This document shows, one piece after another, positions 1-7,037 of a DNA stretch of 28,471 nt. Source of the stretch: JBBBNV01 sp037137075 (lineage in GTDB: Bacteria > Bacillota > Bacilli > Paenibacillales > NBRC-103111); assembly GCF_037137075.1 (NCBI RefSeq), contig NZ_JBBBNV010000038.1, forward strand, positions 1-28,471, written 5' to 3'. Numbering within the stretch: position 1 is the first letter of the stretch; each line of letters starts with the position of its first letter. The notes below the pieces were generated by a model. The model searched no databases and was not told the DNA's origin. It saw only the letters and a list, made by a program, of their open reading frames with translations. Both the position numbers and the translations under genes were made by a program.

Positions 1-90
1 AAACAAGTGTTTGCGTTTATCGACTACTTCAACTCCACCATGGCCAAGCCTTTTAAATGGACTTATAAAGGCAAGGTTCTTTGCTTTTAA
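1..90 (+). CDS. IS630-family transposase, C-terminal fragment
   Basis: The window opens inside this reading frame; the last 29 residues and a TAA stop are present. The residues include FIDYFNSTMAKPFKWTYKGK, which closely resembles the C-terminal end of IS630/Tc1-mariner transposases, where a 'F.eYFn.tmAkPFkWtY.Gk.L' tail is characteristic. The DDE catalytic residues would lie outside the window. Transposases of this family cut and paste DNA into TA dinucleotides. The gene runs toward the glycine riboswitch, which is on the opposite strand, so the insertion probably sits between that riboswitch and its former target. Whether the transposase is intact cannot be judged from here. Confidence 0.8.
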   Translation, partial: KQVFAFIDYFNSTMAKPFKWTYKGKVLCF

Positions 91-120
91 CTGTTGTTAT
101 ATTTAAGTTTTAGTGCACTA
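91..120 (+). mobile_element. putative right end of the IS630-type element
   Basis: These 30 AT-rich bases follow the transposase stop and end in the palindrome TAGTGCACTA (111-120), with TA dinucleotides that could be the target duplication. IS630 elements usually end within a few tens of bases of the transposase stop. The left inverted repeat is outside the window, so the exact boundary is inferred. Confidence 0.35.
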
Positions 121-137
121 GATGGAGATAAAAATCT

Positions 138-392
138 CATTCGCCCTGTCCTTGTACCTGAGAGTTGTGTGTCTGAACGCATGCCGCACATGGCAGTCGC
201 AGGGCGATTCAGACCCTTTCCCCGTGGGTGGCCCCGGGATCGATTTCTCCCGCCGGCTCTCTCCAGAGTGGCGTCCGGCACAGGTCCTTTTGCCTGAGAG
301 ATTGACGCTTGCTGCGCTTACCCCCTTCGGCGTTACTGCGGGGCAGCCGTCCGGCTTCCCCCGAAATGTCTCCCTGCACGATCATTCGCCTT
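138..392 (-). promoter_or_regulatory. tandem glycine riboswitch (two aptamers), minus strand
   Basis: Read on the minus strand, the segment contains the conserved blocks of the gcvT glycine riboswitch. Aptamer 1 has GCGAATGA and GGGAGACA near 389-366, CGCCGAAGGGGG at 332-321, AATCTCTCAGGCAAAA at 303-288 and ACTCTGGAGAGAG at 269-257. Aptamer 2 follows, with GGGAGAAAT at 251-243 and AACTCTCAGGTAC then AAGGACAGGGCGAATG at 166-139. The order and spacing match the Bacillus subtilis gcvT leader, in which two aptamers bind glycine and turn on the glycine cleavage operon. No gcv gene follows: the RNA would run straight into the antisense strand of the IS630-type transposase. Immediately downstream there is only a short GAGATTTTTATCTC palindrome (125-138) and no strong terminator, so the expression platform may be partly lost. 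Confidence 0.87.
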
Positions 393-413
393 ATTTATTA
401 TCCAGTCTTCTCC

Positions 414-442
414 ATTGTACACGATAGCTGGGTCAGGTATAA
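414..442 (-). promoter_or_regulatory. possible promoter of the glycine riboswitch RNA
   Basis: On the minus strand a good -10 box, TACAAT (419-414), lies about 22 bases upstream of the first riboswitch block. The -35 position at 17-bp spacing (442-437) reads TTATAC, a weak match. The placement is sensible for a sigma-A promoter of the leader RNA. Confidence 0.4.
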
Positions 443-559
443 AGCAGCTTTGGCTAATGAAACGACATCATCTTTTTTTCCATCGACTGATGATTTGGAG
501 CAATTTGGTACATACTAGGCAGTGCACACTCATTTCAACTTATGTTAGGAGGCCTGAGC

Positions 560-2422
560 ATGTTCCAAACGCCGAATCCCGAAGGCGGCGCCCCGCGCCT
601 GCATGACAAAGTACAGCTTCACCTGCAGGACGCTTGGGCGGATGAGCTCGATCAGCGTCTTTCCCGCGGGGGCCCATGGGATGATTGGACGCTATTTAAG
701 CTTGCAGTCGAAGCGGAAGAGGCCGGCCTCATTCATAGCTTTGATGAGCTTCAGTGCTTGACGCATCTTCCCCATCTAACTCCGATGCCCCACCAAATCG
801 AAACCGCTCAAAAGGTGCTGACCGAAATGCGCGGGCGAGCGATTTTAGCGGATGAGGTCGGTCTCGGCAAAACGATTGAGGCCGGGCTGATTTTGAAGGA
901 ATATATGATACGCGGGCTGATTCGCAAGGTGCTTATTCTGGTTCCCGCCTCTTTGGTGCTGCAATGGGTGCGGGAGCTGAATCAAAAGTTCGGCATTTCC
1001 GCGATAGCCCATAAGAAGGAATACATGTGGCAGAGCTGCGATGTTATCGTGGCTTCCATTGATACGGCCAAGCGCGATCCTCACCGCAGCATCGTACTGA
1101 ACATTGATTATGACATGGTCATTATTGACGAGGCGCATAAATTAAAAAACAAAAAAACGACCAATTACCAATTTGTGACCCAGCTTCGCAAAAAATACTG
1201 CCTGCTGCTTACAGCTACGCCCGTCCAGAACGATTTGGGCGAGCTCTACAACCTGATTACTCTGCTGAAGCCGGGACAGCTCGGGGGACATTCTCATTTT
1301 GCAGCCCAGTTCGTTGTCGATAAACGGATTGCCAAAAATGAGCGCGTGCTCCAGCAGCAGCTGTCCAAGGTGATGATCCGCAACCGGCGGAGCGACGGAG
1401 GCATACAGTTTACCCGCCGAATTGTGCGCAACGTGCCGCTCACACTGTCCGCAGAGGAGCAGCGGCTCTATGAGGGCGTAACTGATTTTGTCAAAAACCG
1501 TTATCGTGAATCGGCCCTGCTGGGCGATATGAATAGTATGCTCTCGCTCGTCACGCTGCAGCGCGAGGTATGCAGCAGCCGCGACGCCGTATTCGTCACC
1601 CTGGTGAACATGTTTAAGAAAACCCCGGCTGACTCTCCCTTGCGGGAGCAGATTTGGGGGCTGGTGGAGCTCATTAAAGGCATCCAGGCGAACACCAAAG
1701 GGGAGCAAACGATGGATCTGATTCGCGAAATCGGGGACAAGGTTATTATTTTTACAGAATATCGGGCTACACAGGAATATTTGCTGCAATATTTAAAAAA
1801 ACATCAAATCACAGCCGTTCCGTACCGGGGCGGGATGAACCGTGGAAAAAAAGACTGGATGATGGATTTATTCCGCGGCCGCGCTCAAGTCATGATCGCT
1901 ACGGAAGCCGGAGGCGAAGGAATTAACCTGCAGTTTTGCCACAACATCATTAATTTCGATTTGCCCTGGAATCCGATGCGTGTGGAGCAGCGGATTGGCC
2001 GTGTGCACCGGCTCGGACAAACGGAGAACGTCAATATATTCAATTTGTCTACCGTAGGTACGATTGAGGAGCACATTCTGGATTTGCTGCATGAGAAAAT
2101 TAATTTGTTCGAATCCGTCATCGGCGGGCTGGATGTCATTCTGGAACGGATGGAGAAGCAAAGCTCGCTTGAAAACAGCCTCTTTAAAATGATCATTGAA
2201 GCTGATTCAAAAGAAGACGTCCGCAGGCAGCTGTCCGATTGGGGGCAGCAATTTGAACAAACACGCCGGGCGGTTACTAGCGCTTCCGGATCGGCGCCCG
2301 CCTCCATCGCAGCTAATGCCGCGCAGACTCACAAGCAAAGCCCAGCCGGAGATACAGAGAATTTGACCCACCTGTTTGACTCTTGCGGCAAACCAATTGA
2401 TCACGCGGAGGTTCGGACATGA
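560..2422 (+). CDS. yqhH: SNF2-family DEAD/DEAH-box helicase, YqhH-like
   Basis: A 620-residue SWI2/SNF2-type ATPase predicted to move on DNA or nucleoprotein in the cytoplasm. All helicase motifs are visible: motif I DEVGLGKT at about residues 98-105, motif II DEAH at 190-193, motif III LLTATPVQN near 216-224, motif V ATEAGGEGINLQ near 447-458, and motif VI QRIGRVHRLGQ at 477-487. The ATG at 560 was chosen because AGGAGG (547-552) lies 7 bases upstream; an ATG at 542 sits before that site. The stop overlaps the yqhG start by 4 bases (ATGA), implying translational coupling. In Bacillus subtilis yqhH-yqhG lies divergent from gcvT, and here it lies divergent from a glycine riboswitch, which supports orthology. 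The C-terminal ~50 residues are Ala/Ser-rich and poorly conserved in character. The physiological role of this subfamily is not established to my knowledge. Confidence 0.92.
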   Translation: MFQTPNPEGGAPRLHDKVQLHLQDAWADELDQRLSRGGPWDDWTLFKLAVEAEEAGLIHSFDELQCLTHLPHLTPMPHQIETAQKVLTEMRGRAILADEVGLGKTIEAGLILKEYMIRGLIRKVLILVPASLVLQWVRELNQKFGISAIAHKKEYMWQSCDVIVASIDTAKRDPHRSIVLNIDYDMVIIDEAHKLKNKKTTNYQFVTQLRKKYCLLLTATPVQNDLGELYNLITLLKPGQLGGHSHFAAQFVVDKRIAKNERVLQQQLSKVMIRNRRSDGGIQFTRRIVRNVPLTLSAEEQRLYEGVTDFVKNRYRESALLGDMNSMLSLVTLQREVCSSRDAVFVTLVNMFKKTPADSPLREQIWGLVELIKGIQANTKGEQTMDLIREIGDKVIIFTEYRATQEYLLQYLKKHQITAVPYRGGMNRGKKDWMMDLFRGRAQVMIATEAGGEGINLQFCHNIINFDLPWNPMRVEQRIGRVHRLGQTENVNIFNLSTVGTIEEHILDLLHEKINLFESVIGGLDVILERMEKQSSLENSLFKMIIEADSKEDVRRQLSDWGQQFEQTRRAVTSASGSAPASIAANAAQTHKQSPAGDTENLTHLFDSCGKPIDHAEVRT

Positions 2423-3420
2423 AGGATATTGAACAGATTGAGCGCTTCGTTATGGAATATTTGAATGCTACAGGGTGCCATATTGTCGAAAAAACTCCGG
2501 AGCAGGTGACTGTCAAGCTTTCCCCCGAAGCAGACAGAGAGCTGACAGGCCGTTCGTATTATTGGAATTTTGTGGAGCGTACAGGGGCCGAGCCCGAAAC
2601 GATGACCTACCAGTTGATTTTCAGGCGGGAGCCGGAACCGGAGCATACCTCCCCGCCTCCGCAGACTGCGTCTCTCCCGAATTCCAAACCGTCCGCAGCT
2701 ATGCTTCCCTCATCCGGCATGGCTGCACCGGGGGACTCCCTCATCAACCGATACTTCGGCGCTGCCGTCCCCGCCGCCATACAAACGGCGCGTATCCCGA
2801 AGGAAGAAATTACTTACGGCAGCCGCCGGCTGGAGCAGCTGTTTCAGGTCGTTAAGCAAAAGGGCAAATATATTCAGCTGTTTGAGCAGCCTGCCGGGGA
2901 AAACACATCTTCCCTGGCGGGCTTCATCCCTAGACGGCCCTACTGCACATGGCTGGCGGTGAATTATAAGGTTGAATTTATGTGTGATCTGAAAAGGGAT
3001 GAGCTGCACTCGATGGCCATTAATCTGTGCACCGGCGAGCTGGTGGAGAATGCCCACCGTCAGCTGCTGCGCCGCACCTTAACCCCGCAGCTCCCTTCCG
3101 GTTTGCAGCTGCTGCCCAAGCGCATGAACAGCCGGGAAAGCCAAAAGCGGCTGGAGCAGCACCTGCTGGGCAAGCTTCGCCTGGCCGATTACACTTGGGC
3201 GGACAACGCCTACGATCGCTGGATTGAAGAGCTTCGCCGTATTGAGGCTTACTACGAGGAGCTAATTCTCAATCTTCAGGAAGAAGAAAAAAATGCCGCC
3301 GAGCAGCAGTATTTAAGCCGAAAGGAAGAAATTGCGTGGCAGTTCCGTCCGCGTGTGCGCGTTTCTGCCATCAACTGCGGATATTTTCATTTGCAGCAAA
3401 GCCTCTCCGCCAATGGCTGA
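2419..3420 (+). CDS. yqhG: YqhG family protein
   Basis: A 333-residue soluble protein of unknown biochemical function, always seen as the partner of YqhH in Bacillales. The N-terminus (residues 1-70) has the family pattern of a short helix, 'A/G C.IVE..P..VTVKL', then 'D.EL.GR.YYW.FVE.TG..PE.M', with no signal peptide or membrane segment. GGAGG (2407-2411) precedes the ATG by 7 bases, and the gene overlaps the helicase stop by 4 bases. Residues about 72-115 form a Pro/Ser-rich stretch; the Bacillus protein is about 260 residues, so much of the extra length is probably this linker. The C-terminal third is rich in Glu, Arg and Leu and probably helical. Assignment rests on both sequence character and synteny. 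Confidence 0.88.
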   Translation: MKDIEQIERFVMEYLNATGCHIVEKTPEQVTVKLSPEADRELTGRSYYWNFVERTGAEPETMTYQLIFRREPEPEHTSPPPQTASLPNSKPSAAMLPSSGMAAPGDSLINRYFGAAVPAAIQTARIPKEEITYGSRRLEQLFQVVKQKGKYIQLFEQPAGENTSSLAGFIPRRPYCTWLAVNYKVEFMCDLKRDELHSMAINLCTGELVENAHRQLLRRTLTPQLPSGLQLLPKRMNSRESQKRLEQHLLGKLRLADYTWADNAYDRWIEELRRIEAYYEELILNLQEEEKNAAEQQYLSRKEEIAWQFRPRVRVSAINCGYFHLQQSLSANG

Positions 3421-3581
3421 CGATCCTCGCCACATTCAGGCAACATTCAGGTAAAACCGGAGCTGGAAATTTTTTTGGCGCGCATACAGCTTCCGTCAAA
3501 CTTTTTGCCGCCAATCCTTTAGACTAGGTTGTACCGGGAGCCGCTAGATTCCTAGATTTGTATAGGAAGGAGTAACCGATC

Positions 3582-4532
3582 GTGAAAACCGCCGCCTCCG
3601 GCTTTGCCAGCCTGATGATCATGAGCTTGATCCTGTTTTATCTTGTTCCTTCTGCCGGCTCTGCTAACCAGACTGCCCTGCCAGAAACGGGGGCACTTGA
3701 GCCGACTTCCTCTTCCGCGGCTGAGCCCACTCCTCCGCATTCGGATCAGCCCGTCACACTCGATGATCATATCCGACTCTGGGTGAAGGAGGTTGCCAGA
3801 ACCAGCGGCTTTGAAGGATGGCTTGAGGCCGGCTGGACCACTTATCCGCTCGGGCCGGGCACACATGGCTGGGTGGCGATTTTTGAAAAGGATGGGCAGG
3901 AGCTGGGTTACTTCATTATCCATGCCACCGAAATCGGGGGCTTTCTCCTCGGCGAATACGGCACAGGCAGCAGCCCTCTTTTTAGCGAAGCTACGTTAAA
4001 TCACAACGTCTCCTTGTATGGATTGCACGTCAATAAAGAGGTGCAGCCGCAAAAAATTTATATGGATCCGCTGCAGACCGTCTGGCAGCTTGAGGGGACC
4101 GAAGAAACCCATTATCTCGATGCGGTAACAGGCGAGCTGCTTCCTGTTTCGGAAACGGTTTCATTATGGCGGAGCAATCAGTTCCATACTGCGCTTGTGC
4201 CCGAAGCCCTGGGCCCGCTCGCTTCAAGCAGCGCTGTCATTCAAGCCAGCGGCAGTATGCCTCCTTTTGACCCGTTTGAAAATACGGATTGGATGCTGCA
4301 TAAGCCCGTCGTAAGCCACGAACTACACGATATCATGCAAGCGGTTCATCATGAGGCGAATGTCACGTTCACCGCCAAGCTTTTTGAGCATACAGTATTA
4401 TATGCCTTTGGGGTTTCATCTTATCAGATCTGGAGTAACAAGGCCGCATATGTAGGACTGTCTCTCGATACCGGTGGCGTCCGTTACATTCCCTTCTCCG
4501 TGCTTCAAAGGTACGGCAATTTCTTCCTTTAG
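3582..4532 (+). CDS. secreted protein of unknown function
   Basis: 316 residues starting at GTG with AGGAAGGAG (3564-3572) 9 bases upstream. The first ~27 residues form a Sec-type signal peptide (Lys at position 2, a hydrophobic core, and a probable cleavage near GSA). A Ser/Thr/Pro/Glu-rich linker follows (about 30-55), then a globular part rich in aromatic residues, Gly and beta-strand-like patterns. No catalytic motif, sortase signal, SLH repeat or lipobox is visible. It probably acts outside the membrane. It is a single-gene unit, ending just before a strong terminator at 4561-4598. I do not recognise the family. Confidence 0.8.
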   Translation: MKTAASGFASLMIMSLILFYLVPSAGSANQTALPETGALEPTSSSAAEPTPPHSDQPVTLDDHIRLWVKEVARTSGFEGWLEAGWTTYPLGPGTHGWVAIFEKDGQELGYFIIHATEIGGFLLGEYGTGSSPLFSEATLNHNVSLYGLHVNKEVQPQKIYMDPLQTVWQLEGTEETHYLDAVTGELLPVSETVSLWRSNQFHTALVPEALGPLASSSAVIQASGSMPPFDPFENTDWMLHKPVVSHELHDIMQAVHHEANVTFTAKLFEHTVLYAFGVSSYQIWSNKAAYVGLSLDTGGVRYIPFSVLQRYGNFFL

Positions 4533-4560
4533 GTTTCTCTCCTCCTCTTTTTATATACTT

Positions 4561-4598
4561 GCAGCCCCATTTTCAAATGAAAAGGGGCTGCCTTTTTT
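4561..4598 (+). terminator. rho-independent terminator after the secreted-protein gene
   Basis: GCAGCCCC (4561-4568) pairs with GGGGCTGC (4584-4591), and the stem extends inward through TTTTC/GAAAA. The run TTTTTT (4593-4598) follows on the plus strand. It is 28 bases past the stop codon. Confidence 0.9.
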
Positions 4599-4616
4599 AA
4601 GTCATGATGTCATTTT

Positions 4617-4829
4617 TCATTTATAAGAGCGGATTTTTTGAACCGTTTTGTCAAGCCACATCCGAATCGACAGGGGGATCATGCCAAACCAGCGTACTGC
4701 CCATGGACTTCTCCGGCTTCGCACTGCCTGACGGGCTTGCCGCCAAGCTCTGCGGTTTTCTTGCGGTGTGTCCATAAAAACAACGACTTTCTCCGTAATA
4801 AAACGGATTAAATCTTGTCCTTTAGCCAT
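4617..4829 (-). CDS. yqzE: YqzE family protein
   Basis: A 70-residue basic protein matching the YqzE pattern: an N-terminal 'D.I.FITE.VV.FMDTP.E.RR' helix, a highly charged middle, then 'W.VRWFGMIPLS..MW' near residues 42-58. The start ATG (4829) has AAAGGAGAAG about 9 bases upstream. YqzE is found in Bacillales near the comG, sinR and yqhH-yqhG region, and it lies just 1.2 kb from yqhG here, so synteny agrees. Its function is unknown. It is transcribed toward the preceding terminator and appears to be a lone gene. Confidence 0.78.
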   Translation of the reverse strand: MAKGQDLIRFITEKVVVFMDTPQENRRAWRQARQAVRSRRSPWAVRWFGMIPLSIRMWLDKTVQKIRSYK

Positions 4830-4956
4830 ATAAACACTTCTCCTTTCATTGGAAATGAGATGTTATTAGTGTGCCCGTTGCCGAAGAGGCCCATACTGCA
4901 CAAATAGCGCTGCACTTGCCTTAAAATTCTAAATTGCGGAACTTTTATCTCCTGGC

Positions 4957-4986
4957 TTGACTCCTTATTCTTAAGCGTGTTATTAT
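4957..4986 (+). promoter_or_regulatory. probable promoter of the first tRNA-Leu
   Basis: TTGACT (4957-4962) and TATTAT (4981-4986) are separated by 18 bases. This fits a sigma-A promoter and would start transcription about 60 bases before the tRNA. Confidence 0.6.
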
Positions 4987-5054
4987 CATAAACGTAGCCG
5001 AGACAAGCAAATTGATTCCATATCAATTGCAGGTTCATCGGCAACATCGACCAT

Positions 5055-5138
5055 GCGGTCGTGGCGGAATTGGCAGACGCGCTAGATTCAGGTTCTAGTG
5101 GTGTAACAGCCGTGGAGGTTCGAGTCCTCTCGACCGCA
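5055..5138 (+). tRNA. tRNA-Leu, anticodon CAG (copy 1)
   Basis: An 84-base tRNA with a long variable arm, as expected for leucine. The acceptor strands GCGGTCG and CGACCGC pair perfectly and are followed by discriminator A. The anticodon arm is CTAGA-TTCAGGT-TCTAG, giving CAG, which reads CUG. The T arm has the GGTTCGAGTCC sequence. The 3' CCA is not encoded (ATA follows). An identical copy lies at 6714-6797. The gene has its own promoter and terminator. Confidence 0.97.
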
Positions 5139-5150
5139 TACGCAAATCGC

Positions 5151-5194
5151 AATCAAGGGTATCAGTCCATCAGGCTGGTGCCCTTGATTTTTTT
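5151..5194 (+). terminator. terminator of tRNA-Leu copy 1
   Basis: AATCAAGGGTATCAG (5151-5165) pairs with CTGGTGCCCTTGATT (5175-5189), followed by a run of T. It lies 12 bases past the tRNA end. Confidence 0.88.
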
Positions 5195-5357
5195 CGTTCA
5201 GATCGGTATCTTTATATCATAGTACGCGCTTGGCCAAGCCGGAACCATTCAAGTCAGCAAGCTTCTCCAGTACAGTAAAATGAGAATAAACTTGTCCGTT
5301 TTCAGCCATCTTCTTTTTGTGCCGTCAACTAAACCGCTCTATATCTGGAGGTTAGCT

Positions 5358-6620
5358 GTGGAACATGTTCTGGCGCATTGGGTATTGCATTACGGCTACT
5401 GGGGAATTTTTGGAGCGTTGGCCTTAGGAGTCGTTGGCCTTCCGCTTCCGGATGAAGTGCTGCTGACCTTCGTCGGGTTTACTATTTATAAAGGCACCTT
5501 CAGCTTTTCTGCAGCGCTGCTCAGCACTTTTCTTGGTACCGCGGCCGGGATTACGTTGAGCTATGGAATCGGCAACAAGCTTGGTCTTCCTTTCTTGCAC
5601 AAATTTGGTCCGAAGCTTCACCTTTCCGAGCAAAAAATAACACGCAGCCAGCAATTATTCACCAAGTATGGAAGCTGGCTGCTCGTTGTCGGCTACTTTG
5701 TGCCGGGCCTGCGGCATCTTACGGCATATATGGCCGGCATGCTGCGGCTCCCGCTACAGAAATTCGCGGTCTCGGCATATTCCGGCGCGCTCCTATGGAA
5801 TTTTGCCTTTGTGTCTCTAGGCTATGGCCTAGGGGAAAAATGGGTTCTTGTCCGCAACGCGGTACATCATGACAGCTTATATTTTTTGGGTGCTGCTGTA
5901 CTCCTGATCCTTGCATTGTACATAATGAATAAACGAAAAGGAACTGATCGCTTCATGCAATTGTCAACCCGCTCCACCTCTGTAAAAAAGGTGACTTTAC
6001 TTTCCATTCTTATTCTGCTTTTATTTTTGTCCGGCTTTGCCAAATTCGTGATGGTGCTGCTGGACAAACAGCTGTTCACCTTCGATCCGGCCGTTATCAG
6101 CGCAGTGCAGGGCCAAATTAATCCACAGCTGACCTTCATTATGAAAGCCGTCACGTTTATCGGCTCAACGATGGGGATTACAATATGGACTATTCTGTCT
6201 GTCCTCTTGATGATCTGGCAGCGAAAACGTTGGGAAGCGTTATTTTTAATTGTTGCCATGGGCGGCTGCGCCGGATTCAATCAGCTTCTCAAAAATATTT
6301 TTCAGCGGGAACGGCCAACCCTGCACCGGCTTATTGAAGAGACTGGATACAGCTTTCCAAGCGGCCATTCGATGGGAGCCATCGTTTTTTTCGGAATGAT
6401 CTGTATGCTGCTGGTCATGTTCCTTCGATCTCCGATAGCTAAAGCTGTTATCGTGTTCGTGTCCATCTGCTTCATTCTGGGTATCGGGATAAGCCGGGTT
6501 TATTTAGGCGTTCATTATCCGAGCGATATTATTGCCGGATACTGTGCAGGCGGAGCCTGGCTCACGATCTGCTATTTATTTCTCCGGCTTATTCTCGCCC
6601 GCCGCGGCAGAAGCTTTTAG
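5358..6620 (+). CDS. DedA-family / PAP2 phosphatase fusion membrane protein
   Basis: A two-domain integral membrane protein of 420 residues. Residues 1-190 are a DedA (SNARE-associated, VTT) domain with 'GLPLPDE' at 28-33 and 'GYFVPGLRH' near 113-120. Residues about 205-420 are a PAP2 domain with all three signatures: K-x6-RP at 312-320, PSGH at 334-337 and SR-x5-H-x3-D at 379-390. DedA proteins include undecaprenyl-phosphate translocases, and bacterial PAP2 enzymes include undecaprenyl-pyrophosphate phosphatases such as BcrC, so a role in lipid-carrier recycling is a reasonable inference. GTG at 5358 was chosen because GGAGG (5347-5351) lies 6 bases upstream and DedA proteins begin here; the in-frame ATG at 5280 lacks a ribosome site. 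The gene lies between two identical tRNA-Leu genes. The substrate is not proven. Confidence 0.92.
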   Translation: MEHVLAHWVLHYGYWGIFGALALGVVGLPLPDEVLLTFVGFTIYKGTFSFSAALLSTFLGTAAGITLSYGIGNKLGLPFLHKFGPKLHLSEQKITRSQQLFTKYGSWLLVVGYFVPGLRHLTAYMAGMLRLPLQKFAVSAYSGALLWNFAFVSLGYGLGEKWVLVRNAVHHDSLYFLGAAVLLILALYIMNKRKGTDRFMQLSTRSTSVKKVTLLSILILLLFLSGFAKFVMVLLDKQLFTFDPAVISAVQGQINPQLTFIMKAVTFIGSTMGITIWTILSVLLMIWQRKRWEALFLIVAMGGCAGFNQLLKNIFQRERPTLHRLIEETGYSFPSGHSMGAIVFFGMICMLLVMFLRSPIAKAVIVFVSICFILGIGISRVYLGVHYPSDIIAGYCAGGAWLTICYLFLRLILARRGRSF

Positions 6621-6665
6621 ATAGATGCTGAGCGACAGGGAAATTAAAATCTCTTAAATAAATGC

Positions 6666-6694
6666 TTTACAATTCCTAGGCCACGTTATATAAT
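6666..6694 (+). promoter_or_regulatory. strong promoter of the second tRNA-Leu
   Basis: TTTACA (6666-6671) and a perfect TATAAT (6689-6694) are separated by 17 bases. The expected transcription start is about 12 bases before the tRNA. Confidence 0.87.
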
Positions 6695-6713
6695 TAGGGA
6701 GTCGCTCAAACGA

Positions 6714-6797
6714 GCGGTCGTGGCGGAATTGGCAGACGCGCTAGATTCAGGTTCTAGTGGTGTAACAGCCGTGGAGGTTCGAGTCCTCTCGACCGCA
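6714..6797 (+). tRNA. tRNA-Leu, anticodon CAG (copy 2)
   Basis: Identical in every base to copy 1 at 5055-5138: acceptor stem GCGGTCG/CGACCGC, a CAG anticodon, a long variable arm and no encoded CCA. It has a strong promoter at 6666-6694 and a terminator immediately downstream. Confidence 0.97.
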
Positions 6798-6806
6798 TAA
6801 TGAAGC

Positions 6807-6847
6807 AAACAAAGGTTTCAGCTCTTTAGCTGAGACCTTTGTTTTTT
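6807..6847 (+). terminator. terminator of tRNA-Leu copy 2
   Basis: ACAAAGGTTTCAGCT pairs with AGCTGAGACCTTTGT around a short CTTT-type loop, followed by TTTTTT (6842-6847). It begins about 10 bases past the tRNA. Confidence 0.9.
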
Positions 6848-6898
6848 GTAACTTTTTTTGTAATTTTTTTGTAACTTTTGTCTTAACCTTTTTGTAAT
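6842..6898 (+). repeat. phased T-tract repeats with GTAA(C/T) spacers
   Basis: The unit of 5-7 T followed by GTAAC or GTAAT recurs with GTAA at 6848, 6860, 6871 and 6894; a diverged unit (CTTAACC) sits in the gap. The spacing is 11-12 bases or a multiple. It follows the tRNA terminator directly and lies in non-coding DNA. No function is evident; phased T-tracts can bend DNA. Confidence 0.6.
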
Positions 6899-6968
6899 TT
6901 TTGTTGAACTCCACTTTGTTGTACTTTATAGCTGCAAGTTCAGCTGACCGTTTTGGGTACTACAATGA

Positions 6969-7005
6969 CAAAATCCAAGGGCTCCTATAAAGGAATCCCT
7001 TGGAT
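6969..7005 (-). terminator. probable terminator of the SLH protein gene
   Basis: On the minus strand ATCCAAGGG pairs with CCCTTGGAT, with a further TCCT/AGGA pairing inside, and TTTG follows. The T run is short, so termination may be weaker than at other sites here. It lies about 33 bases past the stop codon of the SLH gene. Confidence 0.6.
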
Positions 7006-7037
7006 GAGGATTTCACACGCGCCGAGAGTTGGTCTGT

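Larger units (their letters stand above)
5055..6799 (+). repeat. 86-bp direct repeats (tRNA-Leu copies) bracketing the DedA-PAP2 gene
   Basis: Bases 5055-5140 and 6714-6799 are identical, covering the whole tRNA plus two bases. The flanks differ immediately on both sides, and the two terminators are unrelated. The repeats are 1,659 bp apart and enclose exactly one gene. Confidence 0.95.

Noticed and set aside
1142..1789. 215-codon open frame on the minus strand
   Set aside because: Lies entirely within the helicase gene, has no ribosome site, and its protein has no recognisable pattern.
5055..6799. tRNA repeats as attL/attR of an integrated element
   Set aside because: The enclosed segment has no integrase or phage-like gene, and whole-tRNA duplication is longer than usual att cores.
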